The notes beneath the pieces were generated by a model. The model was not told the DNA's origin and made no database searches. It was given only the letters and a program-made list of their open reading frames with translations. This document shows positions 18,680 to 28,622 of a stretch of DNA of 64,000 nt, piece by piece; positions within the stretch are counted from its first letter, which is position 1, and the number at the start of each line of letters is the position of its first letter. The stretch lies in NCBI GenBank assembly GCA_010093685.1, contig MU006234.1, positions 363,668-427,667 of the forward strand, written 5' to 3'. This DNA is from Ophiobolus disseminans (taxonomy: Eukaryota > Ascomycota > Dothideomycetes > Pleosporales > Phaeosphaeriaceae). Both the position numbers and the translations under genes were made by a program.

Positions 18680-20515
18680 GTTGAGTGTGTTGTTGTGTCG
18701 TGAAATAGTGTAGCGCGTAATGTTGTTGGTGAGATTCCGACCTGCGGGGTTGTCGTAGGCGGGTTACAAGCTTTTGCTATGTGTAGATGCGCGATTGCCA
18801 AAAGCTTCGAGAATGTGCGGGAGAGTTGTAGCGGGTGCTGTTGTACTGAAAAAAGAAGACAGAGAAGAAACTCATAAAGGCGTTATGAATGTGAAGGATG
18901 AGTGGGCTACAAAGTCATTGATCTTGTACAGTGACTCCGCACGTGATTAGACTCGTCTTCACCTGCGCCGACAATGTTGCGTACTTTTGTGCAAACTTCA
19001 ATCCCAATCCGCGGCCAGCGCTCACAACCAAAAAGGGAAAGGATAGAATAGAGGAGAATTGACGCGGCGCAGCCAGAAGATGAGTACGAACCCATATGCA
19101 CGCGGACATGGCCCTTTATCAGGCGGGTGAATGGTGCTGCGACAAACGCCCATGGATGTTGAACAGCATCTCAGGCCTAGAAGGAAAGATGTCACGGGAG
19201 CCAATAGAGAGGAAGACACACCAAGTGTCGAAACAAGCGCCACTCCACGCGACTCCGCATTTAAGCTTTTAGAGCCTGATGTCTGTGTGTTGGATCTGTG
19301 TTTCAACATCGGACCTGCACTGTAGCCGCCAGGCGTACTTCCTCCCGATCCCGCAGCACCGTCGCGGCGTAGCGCGCGCACCTGCAGCCTCCCGCAATTT
19401 TGGTGCAAACGGCTTCGTCGTAGATTTCTGGTGATTCGGCCCCTCGTAAGGCTGCGCAAGGACGTCCCCGACAGCGCGATGAGTCGTGAAGTCTCAGGCA
19501 ACGCGTGCCGTGCATCTACGACAAATTCACGACAGCTAGGCCTCGACTAAGGATGTCCATCTCCCGCATTGCAAACCGCGACAGGGAAGCAACGACAGCC
19601 TGTCGCCTGCATTGTCGGAGGCCATTTTGCAGTCTAGAGTCGCGGCAGAAGGAGCGCGACGCGTCACGCGACTGGCGAGCCGAGCCGAAATTTGCACTGC
19701 AAAGAGACCAAGACGTGAGGGAGCGAGGCCAGCAAGGCCCGACGACAGGTGAATAACGCACCCGCGAGGCGCTTCGAGAACAAAGAAATCTCCGTGAGTG
19801 TATGGTGGGGTGAAGGAGACGTGGTTGGCGACGTGTTTCAAATCTCACATAGTCTGCCTCTGTGATTGGGTGGGCCGCTTTCAAGCCTCACAGCGCTGCC
19901 CGTTTGATTGGCCGCCCATCGCCCACGCTACGATCCATGGTAACTTGTTTGATTGGAGCGCACCACCCGAGTCCAGAAATACTCCGTCGCGCGATGTACG
20001 ACCAGATTGGCGCTCATCCAGTCTCTATATTTGAGCATCGGAAGTCCAGACAAGTCGGAAGGAAATAGGTGTTTCGTTTGTTTTCGTTGGGCGCTAGATG
20101 TGCGTGCGTCGAGGATCGAAAGTTGAGATGGAGAACATCGTTGAGATGTTTGCTGGCATAGTTTCGCATAAAGAAAGAATGGGTCATTCACGAAGTTTTG
20201 GGGCATTGGGTGAGCCTTCATATCTCAAGTTTTCTGTTTCGAGGTCAGTGCTGGACAAGCAAGGATGGGAAGCTGTAGGTCTGCCTTTGTCCATTATCTC
20301 ATGAAAGAAGTTTCAAGCTATCTGGATTCATACTCAGAATGGAGGACGCGTCGTCTTTGATGTAGGCAGCTCTATTTGGTAGGCTGATTTGAGAAAAAGC
20401 CTTCAGGTTTGTTTTCCATAAAGCAATGCTTCACAGGTATGTGCAGATGTAAATATGGCAGCGCTCCTTCCATAGAATCTACACTTAAGATATGTCTCAT
20501 AGTGGTGAAAGCCTA
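18680..20515. other. Gene-free region, partly GC-rich
   Basis: Upstream of the LPMO-like gene and downstream of the metallopeptidase gene. The part at about 19320-19760 is rich in CG dinucleotides and open in several frames by composition alone; none looks like a protein. It probably holds the promoter of the LPMO-like gene. No RNA gene or mobile element was recognised. Confidence 0.45.
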
Positions 20516-22813
20516 CTACTCGTCATCGCAATCCATCGTACCATCATCGTCGTCTTGGCTATCGTCGCCATCACTCTCGTTGCTGTACGCATTATCACCC
20601 AAGCCTGCCGTATTCTTCAACTCGGGCATGTCGTACACTGCCTCCGGCAACCCACTGAGACCAACATCCTTCGACACAGTAATGATACCAAGTTCCATGA
20701 CGCCCGTCCAGCCATTGCGCTGGCTTTTGCCATAAAACCCAACAACCGATTCATTTGGCCCGGGCTCGAGGACTTGCACATCTGGCGACTCCGGCTCCGC
20801 ATTGAGCTCGCCGCGGACTGTTCCATTTGCCAAATGCATACGCACCCCTTCTAGATTGTAGCGTTGGCCTTCTTTCTTGATCTCAAGACGCGAGATCTCC
20901 ACACCCTCCGGGAGCTCGATCTTCTCAGACGCGTGGCCGCCAAAGCGGTGGGTACGGCCCTCGTGTCGCATCGGTCCCCAATGTGATTTGTGTCCATCGG
21001 CGTATTTGACCACGCCACCATCAAGGTGGATACCGACCCGTAGATCAATAGAAGTTGCGCGATGCAGAATCCCATCCGAACCTTTCTCCTGGAGAAGCTG
21101 AACCCAATCGTAAGTGTCTTCGTCAGGACGCGCATCAAGAGTATACGACTGCACAGAACGCTTGTTGAGGCGAATAGTGCTGTCTGGGATGCGGAAGAAG
21201 GATTTGTTGCTGAAGAGTGACCACACGTTGGTTATGGTAGTTTCTTGGCCGTTGAACCCTAGGATGTTTAAGGGCAGGGGAGCGGACATGTCAAATCGCT
21301 TCTGAAGCGAAGACTCGGTGTAGTGAAGTGCGAGCATCGGATGCACGGCTGTGGGCTCGGCTTCCATTTTCTCCTCGTTGAAGGTTACTCGAGCAATGCC
21401 AACAGGTGCGCTAAGTCGGAGCACGGGGTCGCAACCTTCATCGGTATCTGCAAACTCAACTTCGATTCTAGGCCGCAACTTGCGATTCTGATTAGATAGC
21501 GGCGTGTCTGACGGCAAACGGAAGTGTGGGAAAACACGGAACGCCAGTGCATCGGCCAAGTTCCAGCGAGCGTTGTTCGGCGTGTTCATGTCAACTGTCT
21601 TACCTACAGTCTTCAATTGGCTGCAATATGCCGTCTTCGACAAGAAATGTTTCGGCCAGTCCTGCGCGTATCCCCGTTCCATGATACCGAGACGATGCGG
21701 CAAACCGAAAGCATGACCGACCTCATGAAGATGCGCTCCCTGGCCGATAGTACAAGCTTCCCATAGGGTTCCACATTCGCCATTGTCATTGCCCACAGTA
21801 GTGCCAGGGTGTCGAATGTCCGTCAGACAAGCGGTGACTTCTTCCAGAAAACGCGGCCAGGAGTAGGTTAAGTGGCTACCGAACATGCCTAAAGAAACGC
21901 CCTCAGCGTTGTGACAGCCCAGAGCCGCATGCCCCAAAATCATCCTTTGCGGCGCGTCGTAATGGGAGTCAAGAATCAAGCCAGCAACTATAGGACGCGC
22001 GTGGGATACAAAAGGCCCCCCAGCGTCCTCCAAAGCCTCTTGAAAGTAGTCGAAAAGAGCATCCTGGCTTTCGGCGGAAGTATTTTGCTGTGCCACATTT
22101 GCATCGCGTATTTCTTGAACTGATTTCGAAGAATGAATGACGTTGATTCGTGCTGTCGATCGCATAGCACCGTTGGAGTCCAACTGGCCATCCATACGCG
22201 CGTTGAGGAACTCTCGGCTCACAGTATCGGCGGTCCATTCCTCGTCGAGACGAAAGCTGCGGCGTCCGAGGCCTTTCAACCTCAGATCCTCGCCAGTCAT
22301 TGCTTGCCACATGTACGCCGTCATGCGAAGCTTCGCAATGGCAGCGTCGAGGTCCGCATGTGCAGAAGACAGACCGCCAGCCTTATGCGGCGGGCAGTCG
22401 ATTATGCAGGGCGAGTCTTTGGCCACCATGATGACAAGATGGAGGGGTGGATTCTGGAGCAATGGAATGTAATTGACCGCAATCGTGATTGAGAAGCTGG
22501 CAGAGGGGTCAATCTCATGAGTAATCTCGAGCTGATTCAGACCTGGAGAAAGTATGACGAGGGCTTTGAAGTGGCCGCCAAACGCAGGCCATGTTTGCTC
22601 GGGGAAGTGCTCGCTTCCGTTGATGCCTTTGGTCTTGATGGAAATGAACGCTTCGTCAGTACTTGTCGACATACATTCTCCGTTTAGGAGTAGGCAGCGC
22701 TTTTGTTAGTGTTAGTAAGGACATTGTGCAAATTCGGTAGAAGCATTCACCTGGTGGACAGTCTCGCCATAGACCAGGTTTGTAAGATGTAGAGGTGTCT
22801 TGCTTTGTGTCAT
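20516..22813 (-). CDS. Putative zinc metallopeptidase (YIL108W type) with jacalin-like C-terminus
   Basis: Exons are 22751-22813 and 20516-22699, giving 748 residues. The intron carries TACTAAC repeats and an AAAAG acceptor, and the join reads ETVHQ-RCLLLNGEC, as expected for the family's N-terminal beta domain. The zinc site is HEVGHAFGLPH (His346, Glu347, His350, His356), the extended HExxHxxGxxH of metzincin-like peptidases. This arrangement matches the fungal metallopeptidase family of yeast YIL108W (Pfam Metallopep, from memory). Residues about 560-690 (from IDLRVGIHLDGGVVKYADG on) look like a jacalin-type lectin fold. The last 25 residues are strongly acidic. No signal peptide, so probably cytosolic. 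Substrate unknown. Confidence 0.85.
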
Positions 22814-23661
22814 TGTGTCGTGGTTAGCCAGTATTGATGTTAGAAGACTATTGGGGTTGGAATATTCGAATATAATATTATGATACTGCAACCATGATGG
22901 CTTCAAGACATATAAGTACTTTTCTATAATTTCGTGGCACGGAGCACGCCTACTCGACGCAATCTAACTCGCTAGGCAGCTGTCCAGGTTGGGATTAGTT
23001 GCGACTCGCTGCCTTGACCTGATCCATTTCAGGACGACAGAACAAGCGAAAGGAGGTGCGATATTAACGCCATGTCGTGAAGATGGATGCTTCAAGAGAC
23101 TACTCAAGGAGGGCATTTCTATCAGGGCTGATCAGGCAGCAAGAGCACAGACTGAGAACATCCTGTAAGTGCAACTGGAAGCTATTCGCACAACTCTCAG
23201 GGTCTGTTCGACTGTTTGAGGAGTCCGCTCATACTCTCATGTTGCTCTCTTCCTGGAAGAAAAGCATGAGGTGGAAGATTAGATGAGATTCCATCGAAGG
23301 TGTGAAGTCGAGGGCCTCTGTGTTACCACCCAGCACGATAGCACCGAACAATGGCGGTGCATCGCGGATAAAGAAATGAAAGGAAGAATGGACGACTGTT
23401 GTGTCATGGCGCCTCGGCAGTTTCTAAAGAGACTGGATGGTGAGTGGAGGATGAGTGAGAGTCGAACACTCCGGTGGCGTCTCGAAGATTCCTTGGCACA
23501 TGACTAATGCAGCATTAGCTCGGCTCGTTGAGCTTCGCGACTGCATCGCGACTTTTCTCGACCTCGCGACATCTCCATCACCGACGACGTGCGCCACATA
23601 CAAATATCCCGCCTATCCTCGCCATCTCCACCCCACATCGACAGCGACAGCGACTTTCAAC
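22814..23661. other. Divergent intergenic region
   Basis: Separates the metallopeptidase (leftward) from the U2AF small subunit (rightward) and should hold both promoters. Two short plus-strand frames (23077-23286 and 23283-23507) are open but not protein-like. Confidence 0.5.
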
Positions 23662-24348
23662 ATGGCCAATTACCTCGCGTCCATTTTCGGTACAGAGCAA
23701 GACAAGGTCAACTGCTCCTTCTACTACAAGATCGGCGCCTGCCGTCACGGCGACCGCTGCTCGCGCAAACATGTCAAGCCCTCGTACAGCCAAACCATTC
23801 TGCTGCCCAATCTGTACCAAAACCCGGCCTACGACCCCAAGAACAAGATGAACCCCCAGCAAATGCAGATGCACTTTGACGCCTTCTACGAGGACATCTG
23901 GTGCGAGCTGTGCCAGTACGGACTGGTAGAGGAGCTCGTAGTCTGCGACAACAACAATGACCGTACGTTCCATATCCCTCACTCTTGCCTTAAGCGCAAC
24001 CACTAACAAAGACATGCAGATCTCATCGGCAACGTATACGTGCGCTTCAAGTACGAAGAAGACAGCCAAAAAGCGTGTGACGCCCTGAACTCGCGCTGGT
24101 ACGCCGGCCGCCCCATTTACTGCGAACTCTCTCCCGTCACCGACTTCCGCGAAGCCTGCTGCCGCCTCAACAGCGGCGAAGGCTGCGTGCGCGGCGGCTT
24201 CTGCAACTTCATACACCGCAAAGAGCCGACCGCCGAGCTCGACCGCGAGCTAGACATGTGCACGAGGAAGTGGCTCAAGGAGAGAGGCCGCGATGAGCGC
24301 AGCATGAGCAGGAGTCCTACGCCGCCTGCAGCTGCTAAGAGGTTTTAG
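23662..24348 (+). CDS. U2 snRNP auxiliary factor small subunit (U2AF35/U2AF23)
   Basis: Exons are 23662-23962 and 24020-24348, giving 209 residues. This subunit recognises the AG at the 3' splice site and pairs with the large U2AF subunit in the nucleus. Order: a first CCCH zinc finger (C18, C27, C33, H37, spacing 8-5-3), a U2AF-homology RRM with [19 protein letters not shown] as RNP-like core and RWYAGRPI, then a second CCCH finger (C148, C156, C162, H166, spacing 7-5-3), and a short Arg/Ser tail ([10 protein letters not shown]). The length is that of the short fungal type (S. pombe U2AF23), without the long RS domain of animals. The frame continues in phase after two stops; see the next entry. 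Confidence 0.95.
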
Positions 24349-24597
24349 ATCGACTAGGAGGCGTCGATGGAGCAAAGGCGTGATGCGGAGGCTAGGATTG
24401 CGAAAGCAGCGACGGCGGAGGAATTGCAGGACACGATGCGGGTCGCGCAGGATCAAGCGCAGAACCCAACACCTGCTATGGAGCTGCTGCAGGATCGACG
24501 CATGATGGCTGCCTTTGAGGGACGAGCCATGGGCATCGACTCACCTGACACGAGTTTCGATCAAGACGATCTTGATTTCGTCTTCACGGGACTGTAA
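24349..24597 (+). other. In-phase open frame directly after the U2AF small-subunit stop
   Basis: After the TAG of U2AF there is one further in-frame TAG four codons on. The same phase then stays open through an ATG at 24367 to a stop at 24595-24597, 76 codons in all. The translation is protein-like: an Ala/Glu/Arg-rich helix (RRDAEARIAKAATAEELQ) and an acidic end (DTSFDQDDLDFVF). It may be a separate small gene, a degenerate former extension of U2AF, or simply a GC-biased 3' untranslated region. Confidence 0.35.
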
Positions 24598-25054
24598 GAT
24601 CTTCTTTTCACAGGACAGGAGGCGCGAGGTGTTTTCTGGACAACCTTGCTGGTATTCTCTTTTCATTCATATTTGGATAGCGGTCAGTCGCTGACGGGTG
24701 TATAGGTAGATTAAACAAAAACCATACCCAGTTGCATATTCTCACCATCACAATACCATGGAAAAGCACTCAATAGACCATACAAATGTGAAGCAAACAA
24801 ACAAATGTCTTGGGGCCGAAGCACGCCCTGGTATCATCCAAATAACGCCTCACAAATCGACATGTCTGATGCGCCGTATGCCCTCCCAAACCGCCCCTCA
24901 AAGCGAGGTGATCCCCATGTTTGCGCCATATCTCAATCGAGATATTTTCCTTGCAATGTGTGTTCCATGCCCCATGCTCATCTCGTCCTCATCCTCAACA
25001 TGCCCATGTTTCCCCCAATGCCCTTCCCTCATGACCGACATGCCTTCTCCCCCA
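24598..25054. other. Short convergent intergenic stretch
   Basis: Lies between the U2AF 3' end and the 3' end of the leftward proline-rich gene. Short frames here (24758 to about 25060) are Met/Pro/Ser/His-rich and not convincing. Confidence 0.4.
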
Positions 25055-25762
25055 TCAAATAACCCCATGCGCCCTCAACACCACAACAGCCACCACAACG
25101 CCCGTCACCAGCACAATAACCGCGCCCCAGAAAGCCCAGCAGATCCACGCGCGCTGCCTGCTCTTCTTGTTCTGCGCCTCGAGCCACGAGTCTCTGCGCG
25201 CCGCGTCAGCTGTGATGGTCGTCCACGTGTGGAAGTGCGCTTTTGAGCGGCCAGACAAGTTAAGGGAGAGGGAGGAGGGGCAGCGGTGCGGGGGTTTGGT
25301 GGGTGGGGGAGGGGCAGGAGGGGATAATGGGGTGAGGAGGGGGTGTGTTGAGCGTGTGGAGGGGGATTTGCGGAGTTTGGAGGGTTGGCGTTTTGGTATC
25401 TTTTTTTGCTGGATGGGGGCAGGTGCGGGTGCGGATGGTGTTGTGGATGATAAGGGCAGATTGTATTCGCTCTTTTCCCATTCTTCTTTTCTTCGCGGAA
25501 GGGACGATGGTGGTGGTGGTGGTGGTAAAACAGCAGACGCAGACGCAGGCGCAGACGCAGAAACAAATGACAGGCTTTGCATGTAATCGATGGGCGAAAA
25601 GGACGGCGATATGGGAGGTAGAATGGGCGCGGCGGACGTGCGAACTACTTGTGATTGGGATGGGACGTACGAATGCTTGAGATCCGCTCTGCCCTCTTTT
25701 GCCGCGTCGTCGGCGTGCACGGCGGTGCTGAAACGCTTCCAGAAGTTGGGGTCTTGGACCAT
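25055..25762 (-). CDS. Proline-rich tail-anchored membrane protein
   Basis: Intronless 235-residue protein starting MVQDPNFWKRFSTAVH, an opening I associate with a conserved fungal family of unknown function. The middle (about 40-165) is Pro/Ser/Ala-rich and disordered, with a run of six Pro encoded by a (GGT)n-like microsatellite on the plus strand. Near the end comes the conserved block DSWLEAQNKKSRQRAW, followed by one hydrophobic helix (WAFWGAVIVLVTGVVVAVVV) and only a few residues after it. That places it as a tail-anchored protein with the bulk in the cytosol. No enzyme motif is present. Confidence 0.75.
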   Translation of the reverse strand: MVQDPNFWKRFSTAVHADDAAKEGRADLKHSYVPSQSQVVRTSAAPILPPISPSFSPIDYMQSLSFVSASAPASASAVLPPPPPPSSLPRRKEEWEKSEYNLPLSSTTPSAPAPAPIQQKKIPKRQPSKLRKSPSTRSTHPLLTPLSPPAPPPPTKPPHRCPSSLSLNLSGRSKAHFHTWTTITADAARRDSWLEAQNKKSRQRAWICWAFWGAVIVLVTGVVVAVVVLRAHGVI

Positions 25763-26946
25763 GTTGGCGGATTCGACGGTGTGTACGTTGAGGTGGGTGG
25801 GTTGACGGTGGTAGAAAGAGATGGGCGAGTTCGTTGAGGGGGTGTTGTTGTTGCGTAGGGAGTCGGCAGAGACAGTCGTGGTCCTTTGGCACTTGCGCTA
25901 CAATTTCTCGTCCTCGTCGAGCGTGCGTAACCGTTCAGTTGCGTCGAACAGCAGAATCGTCGAGTCTTAAGCGCCTGTGTTTATTTCCGATGTGGGCACC
26001 CGGACTGCAATGTCGCACGAGATTTGTTGTGGGGAAGGGACCGGGTGACTTGCGGAATGAGGGTGCAAGGTTGATCGAGGTGGTTTCGAAAATGAGTTGA
26101 AGGAGAGATGTATTTTGGAAGGAGTGACTTTGGTGAGTGTAGGAAGGCGGCAGCTCGTCAAGGCGCGCGACGGTGAAGATGAATGTGGAAGTGGAAGTGG
26201 AAGTGAATGTGACTGAGGAGTGAAACATGAGGAAACGCAGTCATAGTATACACCGGCCAAAACTCCACCCCTAACTATGCCGGCCGGTACTTGCGCTGCA
26301 AATGCGACATCAGGCCTCCGCTCAGATGCTCATGTGGCCTATTGTAGGCAAATCAAGATTCTCGCATTGCAGCACAAAAGGGTGAACCAGAGCGGTGGTT
26401 CTCGTTTGTTGGAGACGTTTTGCGCAGTGCTGAGCTCGGCCAATCAGTAGCCAGAGCCGCGTTGGGATGATCCCAGAGCCCACCTGGCGTCGGATGATCG
26501 CTGAGACGCACGGCGGTAAGGCGCCGATATTAACTGCCAGGGTTGTAGGGCTGGCGATTGGCAATTGCGGTTTCAGCTCATCTACAGCGAGGACAAGGAA
26601 GCATCGTGGTGGTCTTCTAGAAGGCCCATCCTTGGTATCTCTTGTTTTGGCCAGCGAACAATGGCAGGCACGCCCTCTCGCAAGCACCTTCCTCCGCCGT
26701 CGCACTTGACATGTCATCCATCGCTATGCCACGTCTTGAAACACGCACACGCTAAAAGCAAAACATGACTCGGTCCCACTCGCAGCACTTGCGGCTGCTC
26801 CCAATCTTCCGACCGTTGGGGTCCCTTGATCGCTCCGCACGCCCTAGTCTTTTCATCGTGGGCGAGCATCACAACAGCAATCTGCACAACCACGGGGATC
26901 ATATAGGCACACGTGCGCGCAGTCTATATCGGGATTGCGGCTGAAC
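25763..26946. other. Divergent intergenic region
   Basis: Between the proline-rich gene (leftward) and the DUF3605 gene (rightward). It contains a short GAAGTG-type purine tract at about 26180-26215. No convincing gene; open frames at 26322-26768 lack protein character. Confidence 0.45.
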
Positions 26947-27665
26947 ATGTCACAAAATGGAGACGTGCCGTTTTGGCTTGTCAATGTGCCGCGCGACCAG
27001 TGGCCGGACGAGTGTCCTGAGTTTCTGAGGGAGTGCGGCGAGAAAGATCGCAGGATAATCGGGACGCGGGACGAGACGTATACGCTGTTGACGTGGGATG
27101 AAGTCAGGGAGTTTGTTAGTACGACACGAGATGCATTCGAGTTGCTGTTCTCCCGGTCCTGATGCTTACAGGGATTGACAGAGTCGATAAATTCCATCGC
27201 AAACCGTCGGAGCTGCGAAGATATCGCCAATTCACACACCACCTCGTAAAAGAGTATGGCAGCATCATGGCCTTTATGCTCAGCGAGCGATTGAAGTGGA
27301 ATTCGCTTGAGGCCAAGGGTAGCCCGTTTCAACATGACTGCGACATCAAGATTCTGTTCAACGATTGGCCCTACGGCATCGATCCAGACATTGTCCATCT
27401 CGTGGTGTGGACCAAGTTTGAGCTTGAAGACGATCCAGAGACGGGCTTGTCGACGCCAGAATCACGGGAACAGATTGAAGAGTATGTGCAGAGGACGTTT
27501 GGGGAGAAGTGCAGGGATGTGGTGTGGTTCAAGAATTGGCAAAGCTTGAAGAGCGTGAAGGCGTTGGAGCATTTTCACGTGATGCTATATCGGCCGGATG
27601 GGGAATTCGTAAAGGAGATCACGGGAGGAGATGTTGCAATGACGAACAAGTTTGTTACAGGCTGA
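26947..27665 (+). CDS. DUF3605 protein (N-acetylglucosamine-induced protein type)
   Basis: Exons are 26947-27118 and 27172-27665, giving 221 residues. The donor A-GTACGA keeps the phase and joins WDEVREFV to RIDRVDKF. Diagnostic blocks are [54 protein letters not shown] and [18 protein letters not shown]. These are hallmarks of DUF3605, whose Candida member Gig1 is induced by N-acetylglucosamine. The biochemical function is not established. The protein has no signal peptide or membrane helix. An 11-nt tandem repeat lies just after the stop codon. Confidence 0.85.
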
Positions 27666-28622
27666 TGCAGTTGGAAGATAGTTGGAAGATAGTTGGAAGA
27701 TGTTGGTTATCGGGCATCCTCTTGGACAGGGGTGTGTTATGTGCCTTTATCCAACTGCATATATAGACTTTGGCGACTATAGAGCAGGTTCTTCTTATCT
27801 GTGGGACCCGAACGATGCAAGAATTTTACGATGATAAAGCTCGTATAACATTTTGGCTGTGTCGTTGTCAAATTTGGGAAAGTAGATCAAACTGCGGGCT
27901 CAACGGGTCTCCTGAAGATCATCTGGCCGTTGTTGAGCGGATTGGCGTGCAGACGATAGCACGCTTCAGAGATTTTGGCCGTCGTCATGTGTGGCGCACG
28001 AGAGCCGCGGCAACAACATGACAGCAAAGTGATACGTAGATATGCAGATAGTCCACGAGAGGTGTAGAAGGTCAAGTGGTACAGTGTAGACAACATTAGG
28101 CGCATACAGCTGCGTCTGTCTTTGTTACCAAACCTTGATCATGGCCGAATGGGAGGGAGCGGCGCATGCAGCCTACAAAGCGGTGAAGGCGTTAGCGCTG
28201 TCAAAAAAGTTGCGGAACGAGCGCGCACGTACCCTTCGGCAGGGGCTTCTCCACATTGCGGTGCGAGAGTGCCTCTTGCACTTTGCTGTGCCTCTGAGTG
28301 CTCTCTAGACTACAGCGCAGTGCCTGCCTTTGAGGGTGTGTTGGACGTCAATTGCGTAATTCCGGCATCGCACTTGCCCGCGCAGTCCGAACGGCCAGGC
28401 CCGAGTCATTGGTACCTGCAACGCCTCCTACGGAAATAGTCGTAAGTCGCAGGCACATTGCAGCAATTCCTCAGTCGCTCACATAGAGAAGAACAGAGAC
28501 CGTCGTAACTCGTATACGCGGAATCTCGTCATCCCCGCGCACAGCCACTCGTCCGCGTCACTCCATGCCATCAAGCCCGTAGAAAGCCCCCAACCCCACT
28601 GAATCAACTTCAGTGCTCCAAA
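27666..28622. other. Upstream region of HMG-CoA reductase
   Basis: The 3' end of DUF3605 and the promoter of the reductase share this stretch. Frames at 27770-28021 and 28122-28439 are open but not protein-like. I did not find a sterol-regulatory element that I would defend. Confidence 0.45.
27671..27702 (+). repeat. Short 11-nt tandem repeat
   Basis: TTGGAAGATAG occurs twice, followed by a third copy that differs at its end, immediately after the DUF3605 stop codon. Confidence 0.7.

Noticed and set aside
25260..25892. Long His/Pro/Thr-rich minus-strand frame and several Gly/Val-rich plus-strand frames
   Set aside because: Shadows of the proline-rich tail-anchored protein in other phases.
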